Source of the DNA: an uncultured Alphaproteobacteria bacterium
Lineage (GTDB): Bacteria; Pseudomonadota; Alphaproteobacteria; SP197
Length of the DNA: 64,000 bases
NCBI GenBank assembly: GCA_943787175.1
Contig: CALSLK010000037.1
Span: forward strand, 1-64,000
Direction of reading: 5' to 3'
Shown: one piece after another, positions 7,993-17,277 of the stretch
How the letters are laid out: each line of letters starts with the position of its first letter
How positions within the stretch are numbered: position 1 is the first letter of the stretch
Notes under the pieces: generated by a model
What the model was told of the DNA's origin: nothing
What the model saw: the letters and a program-made list of their open reading frames with translations, nothing else
Database searches by the model: none
Program-made: the position numbers and the translations under genes

Positions 7993-8964
7993 ATGCGTGC
8001 TGTTGTTTGCCGTGCATGGGGCGGGCCTGAAACGCTGGTCCTGGAGGAGGTGGTTGATCCCACCCCGGGGGCCGGTGAGGTCGTGATTGCGGTTGAGGGT
8101 TGCGGCGTCAACTTTGCCGATACGCTGATCATCCAGGGCAAGTACCAGGTGAAGCCGGACTTTCCCTTCACACCGGGCATGGAGGTCGCAGGCACGATTT
8201 CGGCCGTGGGCGAGGGGGTCACGACGTACAAGATTGGTGATTCCGTGATCGGCATGGTGGGTGTCGGCGGTTTTGCCGAACAGGTGCTGTGTGCCGAGAA
8301 GAACGTCATGGCGCGCCCGGCCTCGATCCCCGGTGTGGTCGCAGCAGCCCTGCCCATTGCCTATGGCACGGCCCATATTGGCCTGGAGCATCGCGGGCAG
8401 TTGAAGGCCGGCGAAAGCCTGCTGGTCCATGGCGCATCGGGCGGTGTGGGACTGGCGGCCGTAGAGATCGGCAAGGCCATGGGTGCCATGGTGATTGCCA
8501 CGGCGAGCAGCGAAGACAAGTTGGCGATTGCCAAGGAGCATGGTGCCGATCATGGCATCGACTACAGCAAGGGCGAGTTCCGCGAGGAAGTGAAGGCGCT
8601 GACCGGCGGCGGTGCCGACGTGATCTTTGATCCCGTGGGTGGCGACACCTTTGATCAATCCCTGCGCTGCATCGCCTGGGAGGGCCGTCTGGTCGTGGTC
8701 GGGTTCGCGGCAGGGCGTATTCCCCAGGCCCCGGCCAACATCCTGCTGGTCAAGAACATCTCGGTCGTGGGCGTCCACTGGTCCAACTACCGCGACCGCG
8801 CGCCTGACCTGCTGGCGGCATCCTTCGCCAAGCTGTTCGGGTGGGTCGAAAGCGGCGATCTCAAGCCGCTGGTGACGATGACCTATGCGCTGGACGAAGT
8901 ACCCCAGGCGCTGGAAGACCTGGCGGGCCGCAAGGCCAGGGGGAAGATTGTCGTGGTGCCATGA
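7993..8964 (+). CDS. NADPH:quinone oxidoreductase (zeta-crystallin/QOR type)
   Basis: 323-residue cytosolic medium-chain dehydrogenase/reductase. The N-terminal GroES-like part includes GCGVNFADTLIIQGKYQ and FTPGMEVAGTI. The Rossmann part has the QOR-type NADPH motif LVHGASGGVGLAAVEI near residue 150. The zinc ligands of alcohol dehydrogenases are absent, as expected for QOR. I start at ATG 7993 because GGAG lies eight bases before it. It stands alone after the repeat pair. It probably reduces quinones or enoyl/acryloyl thioesters; the family does not distinguish these. Confidence 0.85.
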   Translation: MRAVVCRAWGGPETLVLEEVVDPTPGAGEVVIAVEGCGVNFADTLIIQGKYQVKPDFPFTPGMEVAGTISAVGEGVTTYKIGDSVIGMVGVGGFAEQVLCAEKNVMARPASIPGVVAAALPIAYGTAHIGLEHRGQLKAGESLLVHGASGGVGLAAVEIGKAMGAMVIATASSEDKLAIAKEHGADHGIDYSKGEFREEVKALTGGGADVIFDPVGGDTFDQSLRCIAWEGRLVVVGFAAGRIPQAPANILLVKNISVVGVHWSNYRDRAPDLLAASFAKLFGWVESGDLKPLVTMTYALDEVPQALEDLAGRKARGKIVVVP

Positions 8965-8986
8965 GGCGGCGGTGTCAGGCTGATTG

Positions 8987-9004
8987 GTAAACGGTCACCG
9001 AAAC
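8987..9004 (+). repeat. GTAAAC-N-GTC motif, copy 3
   Basis: Reads GTAAACGGTCACCGAAAC, 22 bp after the quinone oxidoreductase stop. See the copies at 696 and 1455. Confidence 0.4.
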
Positions 9005-9101
9005 TTCGCTGATGGAATTGCGATCGCTGCACTGCGTGGTGACTGGTTTCCTCGACTGGGAGGTCGGGCGCGTCTGTGCGTTGGTTAACGCCGAAGGGGT
9101 C

Positions 9102-9144
9102 TCAAAAGAAACACCCCTCCGGCATGTTGCACCGGAGGGGTGTT
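9102..9144 (-). terminator. Rho-independent terminator
   Basis: Perfect 13-bp stem (AACACCCCTCCGG and its complement, 9110-9122 and 9132-9144) with a 9-base loop. On the minus strand it is followed by TTTCTTTT. It therefore belongs to a minus-strand gene ending at 9161, of which only the tail survives. Confidence 0.75.
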
Positions 9145-9160
9145 GATCTCATTCAGGCGT

Positions 9161-9211
9161 TCAGCAGCCGGGCCCTCCATTGAAGTTCACTGTAAACGCA
9201 ACCTCACTCGC
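9161..9211 (-). pseudogene. Orphan 3' end of a minus-strand gene cut by the IS
   Basis: The minus strand reads ASEVAFTVNFNGGPGC and stops, immediately followed by the terminator at 9102-9144. The reading is cut off at 9211 where the IS3-family element begins. No continuation was recognised on the far side of the element. It is inferred to be the tail of a disrupted or deleted gene of unknown function. Confidence 0.35.
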
Positions 9212-9297
9212 TGTCTGACGTCAGCGCCTTTGGGACAGATTGAGTGGTTTTCATAAGGGAGTTTTCTGGCTCATCGTAGTGACCGTAGGGAACGAAG

Positions 9298-9672
9298 ATG
9301 AGGCAGAAAACCATGAGCAAGAGCGCCCCGGCAGAACAGGCCATCCGCGACATTCGGCGCAAGACGCGCAAGCGTTATTCGGCTGAGGAGAAGATCCGGA
9401 TTGTGTTATCGGGCCTGCGCGGCGAGGAGAGCATCGCGGCTTTATGTCGCCATGAAGGCATCGCCGAGGGTCTTTATTACAGTTGGTCCAAGGAGTTCCT
9501 GGAGGCTGGCAAGAAGCGCCTTGCCGGCGACACGGCGCGTCAGGCCAGCAGTCCCGAGGTTAAGACACTGCGTGTCGAAGCCCGCGATCTCAAGGAGGCG
9601 CTGGCCGAACAGATACTGGAGAACCGGTTACTCAAAAAAAGCATGATCGGGGATGGGGGAGACGAGGAATGA
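9298..9672 (+). CDS. IS3-family transposase OrfA
   Basis: 124 residues with the usual OrfA plan: a helix-turn-helix (RYSAEEKIRIVLSGLRGEES then IAALCRHEGIAEGLYYSW) and a C-terminal leucine-zipper-like helix (VKTLRVEARDLKEALAEQIL). It ends in TGA overlapping the OrfB ATG. A run of seven A bases (9634-9640) is placed so that a -1 slip enters the OrfB frame, which is open from there. A fused OrfAB transposase can therefore be made. Confidence 0.85.
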   Translation: MRQKTMSKSAPAEQAIRDIRRKTRKRYSAEEKIRIVLSGLRGEESIAALCRHEGIAEGLYYSWSKEFLEAGKKRLAGDTARQASSPEVKTLRVEARDLKEALAEQILENRLLKKSMIGDGGDEE

Positions 9673-10643
9673 GATATCCCGCATCTGAGAAACTGGAAAT
9701 CATCAGGCTGGTCGAAGGCTCTCATCTACCGGTCCGGCGGACGTTGGATAAGCTGGGCATCCCGAGCACGACGTTTTACCGGTGGTACGACCGGTATCGA
9801 GGTGGAGGCGGCCTTGATGACCGCACCAGTGGCCCCGGTCGGGTGTGGAACCGCATCCCCGACGATGTGCGCCAGCAGATCGTGGAGATGGCCCTGGATG
9901 AGCCGGAACTATCGTCCAGGGAACTGGCCGTGAGGTTCACTGACACGAGACGCTATTTTGTCTCAGAAGCGTCTGTCTACCGGCTGCTCAAGGCCCACGA
10001 CCTGATCACCAGCCCGGCCTTCATCGTCATCAAGGCAGCGAATGAGTTCAAGGACAAGACCTCAGCTCCGAACCAGCTCTGGCAGACCGACTTCACCTAC
10101 TTCAAGGTCATCGGATGGGGATGGTTCTATCTGTCGACCATTCTCGACGACTACTCGCGCTACATCATCGCCTGGAAGCTGTGCACCACCATGAAGGCGG
10201 GCGATGTGACCCAGACACTGGAACTCGCGTTGGAAGCATCAGGCTGCGACCAGGCCGAGGTCATCCATAAACCCCGGCTGCTCAGCGATAATGGTTCGTC
10301 CTATATATCCGGCGATCTGGCCGAATGGCTTGAAGGCCAGGGTATGGAGCACGTTCGCGGTGCACCCTATCACCCGCAGACCCAGGGTAAGATCGAGCGT
10401 TGGCATCAGACGCTCAAGAACCGGATCTTGCTGGAAAACTACTATCTGCAGGGCGATCTCGAAAACCAGATCGGCACCTTCGTGGATTATTACAACAACC
10501 ATCGCTACCACGAGAGCATTGGCAACGTCACACCATCGGATGCTTACTTCGGGCGCCACACAGCCATCATCGAAAAGAGGGAAAAGATCAAAAAACTCAC
10601 CATCCAAACCCGCCGCTTGAACCATCAACAACAAGCGGCTTAA
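9669..10643 (+). CDS. IS3-family transposase OrfB (DDE integrase)
   Basis: 324 residues with an HTH_21-like segment and an rve integrase core. The catalytic triad is visible: D in LWQTDFTYFK, D in LLSDNGSSY, and E in TQGKIERWHQTLKN. Length and triad spacing are normal, so the enzyme looks active. It reads in the -1 frame relative to OrfA. Confidence 0.9.
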   Translation: MRYPASEKLEIIRLVEGSHLPVRRTLDKLGIPSTTFYRWYDRYRGGGGLDDRTSGPGRVWNRIPDDVRQQIVEMALDEPELSSRELAVRFTDTRRYFVSEASVYRLLKAHDLITSPAFIVIKAANEFKDKTSAPNQLWQTDFTYFKVIGWGWFYLSTILDDYSRYIIAWKLCTTMKAGDVTQTLELALEASGCDQAEVIHKPRLLSDNGSSYISGDLAEWLEGQGMEHVRGAPYHPQTQGKIERWHQTLKNRILLENYYLQGDLENQIGTFVDYYNNHRYHESIGNVTPSDAYFGRHTAIIEKREKIKKLTIQTRRLNHQQQAA

Positions 10644-10908
10644 CATCAAATCAAGATGAGCCAGATACTCAATTAGAAAACGAGCTCACGCGTCCCAAAT
10701 GTTCTGACGACGGACAGTGTGTGGCAGGGCGTTCTTGGTACGGCATCTGCCGCGTTGCCCCTGTACTCCACAAAGTCGTCAACTTGTCTGACACGCTAAC
10801 GGGATGGCGATACCCGTGTAAAGCATCCAAAGCGGGAGTGTCTTGTTGCAGGGACACCGCAGAGGGGGGCCACACTGACGCGAACCATAGAAAACATGAG
10901 GGTCGAAC

Positions 10909-12440
10909 ATGACCAACGCTCCGGCCCTTCGACTGCATGCCAGGGACATGTTCTGGTCGCTACGCGGGCCCTGAAATCCGGGCTGGGTCTTGAAAGTGGC
11001 AGCTTGCGCGTTGGCCAGGCGGGTGTGCCTGCCGGACACAAGGTTGCCGCCCAGGCGATTGCGGCGGGTCAGCCGGTGCGCAAGTTCAGCCAGATCATCG
11101 GCTTTGCATCGGCTGACATCGCGCCTGGCGACCACGTGCATATCCACAATTGCGCCATGGGGGATTTCGAACGCGACTATGCGGTCGGTGCCGACGTGCG
11201 CAATGTCGGAGTCCTGGCTCAGGCGGAGCAGGCAACCTTCGAGGGTTATGTCCGTCCCGATGGGCGCGTCGGCACGCGCAACTACATCGCAATTCTACCT
11301 TCCGTGAACTGCTCGGCCAGCGTCGTGCGGACCATTGCCGATGCGTTCAATGCCAGCGGTGAACTCGATGCCTACCCAAACATCGACGGGGTTGTGGGAT
11401 TCACCCATGGCGGTGGATGTGGCCAGACCTCACATCCTGATTCCATGGCCAACATGCACCGTGTGTTGTGGGGGTTTGCGCGCCATCCCAATGTCGCTGG
11501 TGCACTGTTGGTCGGCCTGGGCTGCGAGGCAAATCAGATCAGCTTTCTTCTGGACGCCTATGGCCCTGCCAGCACGGCCGGCCTGACGACCATGAACATC
11601 CAGACCACCGGTGGCACACGCTCCACGGTGGAGGAAGGCATCCGGCTGATCCGCGGCATGTTGCCGGCTGCCAACGATGTCGCGCGCGAACGGGTTTCCG
11701 CCAGCCACCTGACCGTTGCGCTGCAATGCGGTGGCTCCGACGCCTATTCAGGCATTACCGCCAACCCGTCCCTTGGAGCGGCCGTCGACCTCTTGGTGCA
11801 GAACGGCGGCACCGGTATCCTCAGCGAGACACCGGAGATATACGGCGCTGAACACCTGCTGACGCGCCGGGCGGTAACCCCTGAGGTCGGTGCGAAGCTG
11901 ATTGAGCGCATCCGCTGGTGGGAAGCCTATACCGAGCGCAACAACGGTGAGATGAACAACAACCCGAGCCCGGGCAACAAGGAGGGCGGCCTCACCACGA
12001 TCCTGGAGAAATCCCTAGGTGCCGCGGCCAAGGGCGGCACGACAAACCTGACAGGCGTTTACAAATACGCCGAGGAAATCCGTGAGAAAGGCTTCGTGTT
12101 CATGGATTCGCCCGGCTACGACCCATGCTCGATCACCGGCCAGGTAGCGGCCGGGCGCCAACATCGTGTGCTTCACCACGGGCCGCGGTTCCGTCTACGG
12201 CTGCAAACCCTCGCCGTCGCATCAAGCTCGCCACCAACTCCGCCATGTTCGACCCGCATGGAGGAGGACATGGACATCAACTGCGGCACCATTGCGGATG
12301 GTGAGGAGGGTGTCGCCGATAAGGGTGAGGAGATTTTCCGGCGCATCCTGGAGGTTGCCTCGGGCAAGCCTTCGAAAAGTGAAGCTCTGGGTTTTGGCGA
12401 CAACGAGTTCATGCCCTGGGAAGTCGGCCCGGTCATGTAA
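10909..12440 (+). CDS. UxaA-family sugar-acid dehydratase (altronate/galactarate type), frameshifted
   Basis: About 510 residues after frame repair. The N-terminal SAF domain is followed by the C-terminal hydro-lyase domains typical of altronate/galactarate/sulpholactate dehydratases (GYVRPDGRVGTRNYIAILPS, FTHGGGCG, GLGCEANQ, terminal GDNEFMPWEVGPVM). The native start is MTNAPALRLHARD at 10909. One base seems missing near 10946, and extra bases lie near 12155, 12215 and 12250. Between them the text reads correctly in another frame (NIVCFTTGRGSVYGCKPSPS). The last three insertions add three bases and restore frame. It is convergent with the Gfo/Idh gene; the substrate is unknown. Confidence 0.75.
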
Positions 12441-12452
12441 GGTTGTCTTGGC

Positions 12453-13424
12453 TTATCGCGAGAGAATGGTTTCAATCATCTGTTGCACGTCGAGTCCTTC
12501 GCGCAATTGCGCCATGGTATGGGGCTTTCCATCAAGCATGGCCTTGAGACCATCCAACTGAGCCTGACCGGCCGCCTGGCGGACAGAGGCAGGATCATAG
12601 GGCTGATTGGCCTGATGCCATTCCTGCGCCCCGCTGTTTGATCTCAATTCCAGACCGTACCAGTCGAACAGCCGCAGACTCCCGTGTTCACCTGATATCG
12701 TCCAGTGCACGGTTTCTTCTGCGCCATCCTCGACGCGTCCACGTACACGCACGGGAATACCTCCGGCGCTCAGGCGGATGTCTGCGGCGGTTTCAGCACG
12801 GATGGCGTCATCAGGCCAGGTGATCTCGGCGTTTGTCAGTTCGAGCGGCCCCAGAAGACGCCGTGCCAGGAACAGCATGTGTGTAACGACTTCCCGCACG
12901 AAGCCGCCCTCTGCCCTGCAGCCAAGCCAGGTTGCCGTGGCCTGCCAGCTCTCGGGCCATTGCGGAAAAACAATCTCGACACTCACATCGCGAACGCTGC
13001 CGATACGTCCCGCCTGAACCGCCTCTGCAAGGGCGGTTGCGGCCGGTGCGCTGGCGTGGGGGAAGTTCATCGCGGCCTGCCGACCTTCGCGTTCGATGCG
13101 TTCGACCGTAGTGACGGCAGCACCAAGATCCAGGGACAGCGGCTTTTCACAGAACACAGCCTTGTCGTGATCACAGGCCAGATTGATGTAGCCCAGATGA
13201 CTTGATGGCGGTGAGGCGATGTAGACGCAGGTGACGGTGTTGTGGGCGATGACATCCAGGGCTGATTGCGCAAGCTCCAATGCAGGGCATGACCGTGCGG
13301 CCTCCTGCATGGAAGCCTCCGATGGGTCCCAGGCAACGATGGCGTCGAGATCGGGGTGCTGCATGATCTGGCCCAGCATACGCGAGCCCATCACGCCCAA
13401 TCCGATGATTCCAATGCCTGTCAT
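12453..13424 (-). CDS. Gfo/Idh/MocA-type oxidoreductase
   Basis: 323-residue NAD(P)-dependent oxidoreductase. Starts MTGIGIIGLGVMGSRMLGQI (GxGxxG at the N-terminus), has the family's FCEKPLSLDLGAA motif (lysine of the EKP triad) and an alpha/beta C-terminal domain. I start at 13424 because GGGGAG precedes it; an upstream in-frame start lacks a site. It is convergent with the UxaA-family gene, so a joint role in sugar-acid breakdown is possible but unproven. An FNR-type box lies 38 bp upstream but is better placed for the divergent hemerythrin gene. Confidence 0.8.
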   Translation of the reverse strand: MTGIGIIGLGVMGSRMLGQIMQHPDLDAIVAWDPSEASMQEAARSCPALELAQSALDVIAHNTVTCVYIASPPSSHLGYINLACDHDKAVFCEKPLSLDLGAAVTTVERIEREGRQAAMNFPHASAPAATALAEAVQAGRIGSVRDVSVEIVFPQWPESWQATATWLGCRAEGGFVREVVTHMLFLARRLLGPLELTNAEITWPDDAIRAETAADIRLSAGGIPVRVRGRVEDGAEETVHWTISGEHGSLRLFDWYGLELRSNSGAQEWHQANQPYDPASVRQAAGQAQLDGLKAMLDGKPHTMAQLREGLDVQQMIETILSR

Positions 13425-13461
13425 GGTGTCTCCCCTGTCTGGATCCACCCTCAATCGGGGC

Positions 13462-13475
13462 TTGATACAGGTCAA
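13462..13475. promoter_or_regulatory. FNR/FixK-type box
   Basis: TTGATACAGGTCAA fits TTGA-N6-TCAA. Its centre at 13468.5 would give a class II start near 13510, just before the hemerythrin gene's GGGGAGG site. The minus-strand Gfo/Idh gene starts 38 bp away on the other side. Confidence 0.6.
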
Positions 13476-13527
13476 GGTGCACAAGTCACGGAGCGAATAA
13501 CCTTCGTTCGATCATGGGGAGGTTAAC

Positions 13528-14037
13528 ATGAGCGAATTTCCTGTTGTGCGCCGGCCGCTGGAGTTCCTTGAAGGCCACCATGATCGCCAGCTTCTGATCT
13601 GCGCCGCCCTGGAGCATCTGGCTCAGGAGCCCGGTGCGACGGATGCCGGTGAAACGGCCCAGATGGTGCTCGACTACTTCAAGCGCGAAATGCCGTTTCA
13701 TATCGCCGATGAAGAAGAAGATCTGTTCCCGCTCATGCTCAAGCGCTGTCATGAGGATGACGGGTTCGAGGAAACCGTCGCCATGCTCGAAGCCGAGCAT
13801 GAAAGCGATCATGAACTCCATGACCGGCTGGTTCCTGCGCTGGGCGTGCTCTGCGGCGGTGTTGCGGTCGAGGATCATGCAGTCTTTGCGCGGGATGCGG
13901 TGTCGTTTTCGACCCTGCAACGTCGCCACCTAGCCTGGGAAAATGGCGCGGTTTTGCCGTTGGCACGTCAACGACTGACAAATGAAGACCTTGAGGGCAT
14001 GGCTGTTGCCATGACCCTGCGTCGCACAGGCCGCTGA
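13528..14037 (+). CDS. Hemerythrin HHE domain protein
   Basis: 169-residue helical diiron protein likely to bind or sense O2 or NO. Ligand-type motifs are visible in EGHHDRQL, FKREMPFHIADEEEDLFP and EAEHESDHELHD. The start has GGGGAGG seven bases upstream. Its stop overlaps the start of the formate/nitrite-type channel (TGATG), so the two are translationally coupled. The FNR-type box upstream and the cbb3 operon downstream argue for a role under low oxygen, perhaps in nitrosative or redox stress. Confidence 0.8.
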   Translation: MSEFPVVRRPLEFLEGHHDRQLLICAALEHLAQEPGATDAGETAQMVLDYFKREMPFHIADEEEDLFPLMLKRCHEDDGFEETVAMLEAEHESDHELHDRLVPALGVLCGGVAVEDHAVFARDAVSFSTLQRRHLAWENGAVLPLARQRLTNEDLEGMAVAMTLRRTGR

Positions 14038-14877
14038 TGACAATGGAGTCCCCGCCTCCTGCGCAGGTCGATGCGCTGCTTCCGGCCGAGATCGCCCGCA
14101 AGGCCGAAGAGATTGGCGTTGCAAAGGCGAACATGGATACCGTGCGCTCTGCTTGCGCTAGCCGTTCTTGCCGGCGCCTTCATCAGCCTGGGTGCCATGG
14201 CGGCAACGACCATGTGGACTGGTCTAGATGATGTGGTTCCCTATGGTCTGGCCCGCATTCTGGGTGGCCTGGTGTTTGCGTTGGGTCTCATTCTGGTCGT
14301 CCTGGGCGGCGCGGAGCTCTTTACCGGCAACAATCTGATGGTGATGGCGGTGGCCAGCCGGCGCATCGGTCTGCGCGCGCTGCTGCGGGCCTGGTCGATC
14401 GTGTTTGTCGGCAATCTGATCGGTGCTGTTGCCACGGCATTGCTGGTGTTTCTGGCAGGGCACCATCTTCTGGACGGTGGCGCCGTGGGCCAGAAGGCTT
14501 TCGCCATTGGTGCGGCAAAGGTTGACCTGCCATTTCTGCGCGCCTTTTTCATGGGCGTGCTGTGCAACGTGCTGGTCTGCCTGGCGGTCTGGCTCTGCTA
14601 TGGGGCACACAGTACGACCGACAAGCTCCTGGTCATTCTGTTCCCCATTGCTGCGTTTGTTGCAGCGGGTTTCGAGCACTCCGTCGCCAACATGTATTTC
14701 ATTCCCCAGGCCATGATGATTCAGCATTGGGCGCCTGAACTGGCGGGTGATCACCCTGTTCTTACCGTTGGGGGGCTGGCTGCCAACATGATCCCTGTAA
14801 CCGCCGGCAACATTGTAGGCGGAGGCGTATTTGTCGGGCTGATCTACTGGTTCATTTATCTCAGACGGCGCGACTGA
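14037..14877 (+). CDS. Formate/nitrite transporter family channel, one frameshift
   Basis: About 280-residue inner-membrane pentameric channel of the FocA/NirC family. The N-terminus from 14037 has the family opening VDALLPAEIARKAEEIGVAK, while the six-helix part with AELFTGNNLMVMAV, GAHSTTDKL and EHSVANMYF reads one frame over from about 14150. One extra base near 14148 (TVR-LLALAVLAGAFISLGA after removal) explains this. The TGATG overlap with the hemerythrin stop supports the 14037 start. The substrate (formate, nitrite or hydrosulfide) cannot be read from sequence; hemerythrin and FNR control lean to nitrite. Confidence 0.8.
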
Positions 14878-14929
14878 AATGACAAATGCCGACCCAGCTT
14901 GTGTCTGACCCCCATTCGCTAAGGGCGGC

Positions 14930-14943
14930 TTGACCTGAATCAA
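14930..14943. promoter_or_regulatory. FNR/FixK-type box upstream of ccoN
   Basis: TTGACCTGAATCAA. Centred about 115 bp before the ccoN start, so a class II promoter would start near 14978. The identical 14-mer occurs at 23446 upstream of the regulator gene. Confidence 0.7.
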
Positions 14944-15051
14944 TGCCGGAAACCCGGACAGGCGGCATGTTTCGATCAACGTTTTCACACCCTGGGCGGC
15001 GTCCGCTGTTTCCGGGGTTTTGTCCATATTCGGGGCATATGGAGGTCCTTG

Positions 15052-16533
15052 ATGACTGAGGCCACGGCAGCGGTGAACGAACCGGTCGCCTATAATGAAG
15101 ATGTGATCCGCAAGTTTGCGATCGCGACCATGTTCTGGGGCGTGGTGGCGTTTGCTGCTGGCACCTACATCGCCTTTCAGCTGGCGTTCCCGCTTCTCAA
15201 CCTCGACTGGGAATTCACCAGTTTCGGCAGGCTTCGGCCTCTCCATACCTCGTCGGCGATCTTTGCCTTTGGCGGTAATGCGCTGATGGCGTCTTCGCTC
15301 TACTGCGTCCAGCGGACCTGCGGCGTGACATTGTTTGGCGGCAGACCCACAGCTGATTTCCTTTTCTGGGGCTATCAGTTTTTCATCGTCATGGCGGCCT
15401 GGGGCTACGTGAACGGCGTCACCCAGGGCAAGGAGTACGCCGAGCCGGAATGGATGGTCGATATCTGGCTCACCATTGTCTGGGTCGTCTATCTGGTGGT
15501 TTTTGCCGGCACGATTCTGAAACGCAAGCAGCCGCATATCTATGTCGCCAACTGGTTTTTCCTGGCCTTCATCCTGACCGTGGCGGTGCTCCATATCGTC
15601 AACAACCTCTCGGTTCCGGTCACGCTGACGGGCATGAAAAGTTACGGCCTCTATTCGGGTGTTCAGGATGCCCTGACCCAATGGTGGTACGGACATAACG
15701 CGGTCGGCTTTTTCCTGACCGCCGGGTTCCTGGGCATCATGTATTATTTCCTGCCCAAACAGGCGGGGCGGCCGATCTATTCCTACCGCTTGTCGATCGT
15801 GCATTTCTGGTCGCTGATCTTCCTCTACATCTGGGCCGGACCGCATCATCTGCACTACACGGCTCTGCCCGAATGGGCTCAAAGCCTGGGCATGATCTTC
15901 TCGATCATGCTGTGGATGCCCTCCTGGGGCGGCATGATCAATGGTCTGATGACGCTCAAGGGCGCCTGGTGGAAGCTGCGTACCGATCCGGTTTTGCGCA
16001 TGATGGTTGCTGCCATCGGTTTCTACGGCATGTCGACCTTTGAAGGTCCGCTGATGGGGATCCGTGCGGTCAACAGCCTTAGCCACTACACCGACTGGAC
16101 CATTGGCCACGTGCATTCAGGTGCTCTGGGCTGGGTTGCCTTTATCAGCTTTGGCGCGATCTATTATCTCGTCCCGCAATTGTGGAAGCGCGAACGGCTC
16201 TATTCGATCCAGCTTGTCTCCTGGCATTTCTGGATCGCGACCATCGGCATCCTGCTCTACATCATCTCGATGTGGGTGACGGGCATCATGGAAGGGTTGA
16301 TGTGGCGCACCTATGACGCCAACGGTTTCCTGCAGTATTCGTTCATCGAAACCGTGCAGGAGAAGCACTTCCTTTACGTCGTGCGCGCCATGGGCGGCGT
16401 GTGCTTCCTGACCGGTGCGCTGATCATGGCCTACAACTTGTGGCGCACCATTCTTGGGGATCTTCGCGACGAAAAAATCGCTCAGGAGCCGCCCGAAGCC
16501 CGGGCGCATCTTGTAGCGCAGCCGGCCGAGTAG
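15052..16533 (+). CDS. ccoN: cbb3-type cytochrome c oxidase subunit I
   Basis: 493-residue catalytic subunit of the high-affinity terminal oxidase. It spans the membrane about twelve times and holds heme b and the heme b3-CuB site. Histidine motifs are visible: [42 protein letters not shown] and [17 protein letters not shown] six bases before ATG 15052 sets the start. It opens the ccoNOQPGHIS operon behind an FNR-type box. Length is normal. Confidence 0.95.
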   Translation: MTEATAAVNEPVAYNEDVIRKFAIATMFWGVVAFAAGTYIAFQLAFPLLNLDWEFTSFGRLRPLHTSSAIFAFGGNALMASSLYCVQRTCGVTLFGGRPTADFLFWGYQFFIVMAAWGYVNGVTQGKEYAEPEWMVDIWLTIVWVVYLVVFAGTILKRKQPHIYVANWFFLAFILTVAVLHIVNNLSVPVTLTGMKSYGLYSGVQDALTQWWYGHNAVGFFLTAGFLGIMYYFLPKQAGRPIYSYRLSIVHFWSLIFLYIWAGPHHLHYTALPEWAQSLGMIFSIMLWMPSWGGMINGLMTLKGAWWKLRTDPVLRMMVAAIGFYGMSTFEGPLMGIRAVNSLSHYTDWTIGHVHSGALGWVAFISFGAIYYLVPQLWKRERLYSIQLVSWHFWIATIGILLYIISMWVTGIMEGLMWRTYDANGFLQYSFIETVQEKHFLYVVRAMGGVCFLTGALIMAYNLWRTILGDLRDEKIAQEPPEARAHLVAQPAE

Positions 16534-16545
16534 GGGGAAAGCACG

Positions 16546-17277
16546 ATGTTCAAACATCACCACTTCGTCGAACGCAACCTGACCCTGATGTCGGTGCTGA
16601 TTCTGATCACGATCTCCATCGGCGGTCTGGTCGAGATCATCCCGCTTTATCTGGTGCGCTCGACCATCGAAGTCGTCGAAGGTGTCCGGCCTTACTCGCC
16701 GCTGGAAATGCGGGGACGCGACATCTACATCCGGGAAGGCTGCTACACCTGCCACAGTCAGCAGATCCGGCCGTTCCGCGATGAGGTCGAGCGTTATGGT
16801 CACTACAGCCTGGCTGCAGAGAGCATGTACGACCATCCCTTCCAATGGGGTTCCAAACGCACAGGGCCGGATCTGGCGCGCGTGGGCGGAAAATACTCCA
16901 ACGAGTGGCAGGTTGCCCATCTGATCGACCCGCGCGGGGTGGTTCCGGAATCGATCATGCCGCCCTATTCGTTCCTGGCTGAGCGTCCGTTGCAGACCGA
17001 CGATATTTTCGACCGCATGGATGCCAACATCGCCGTTGGTGTGCCCTATGACGAGAGCATGGTCGAAAACGCCATGGATGACCTTTTTGTCCAGGCAGAT
17101 CCCTGGGGCGATCATGACGGGTTGCTGGCGCGTTACCCCAAGGCGGTTGTGGGTGACCTTGATGGCGATCCATCACGCCTGACGGAGATGGATGCCCTGG
17201 TCGCCTATCTTCAGATCCTGGGGCGTATGGTTGATTTTGCCGATACGGCGGTCGAAGACCTGGAGGCCATGCGATGA
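16546..17277 (+). CDS. ccoO: cbb3-type cytochrome c oxidase subunit II
   Basis: 243-residue membrane-anchored monoheme cytochrome c. One N-terminal anchor helix (LTLMSVLILITISIGGLVEI) is followed by a periplasmic domain with the heme motif CYTCHSQQIRPF. Met ligand candidates include the PPYSFLAERPL region. GGGGGAAAG precedes the start. The stop overlaps the ccoQ start (ATGA). Confidence 0.95.
   Translation: MFKHHHFVERNLTLMSVLILITISIGGLVEIIPLYLVRSTIEVVEGVRPYSPLEMRGRDIYIREGCYTCHSQQIRPFRDEVERYGHYSLAAESMYDHPFQWGSKRTGPDLARVGGKYSNEWQVAHLIDPRGVVPESIMPPYSFLAERPLQTDDIFDRMDANIAVGVPYDESMVENAMDDLFVQADPWGDHDGLLARYPKAVVGDLDGDPSRLTEMDALVAYLQILGRMVDFADTAVEDLEAMR

Larger units (their letters stand above)
9212..10716 (+). 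mobile_element. IS3-family insertion sequence, 1505 bp, intact
   Basis: Terminal inverted repeats are visible: the left end begins TGTCTGACGTCAGCGCCTTT at 9212. The complement of the right end begins TGTCCGTCGTCAGAACATTT from 10716. About 20 of the first 25 positions match, both end in TTTGGGAC, and the similarity continues inward to TCTGGCTCATC. Both transposase frames are intact. No target-site duplication is apparent (flanks ACTCGC and GTGTGG), which suggests that a deletion or rearrangement followed insertion. Confidence 0.8.

Noticed and set aside
14224-16116. 630-codon minus-strand open frame
   Set aside because: Antisense to the channel and ccoN genes, a by-product of GC-rich codon use.
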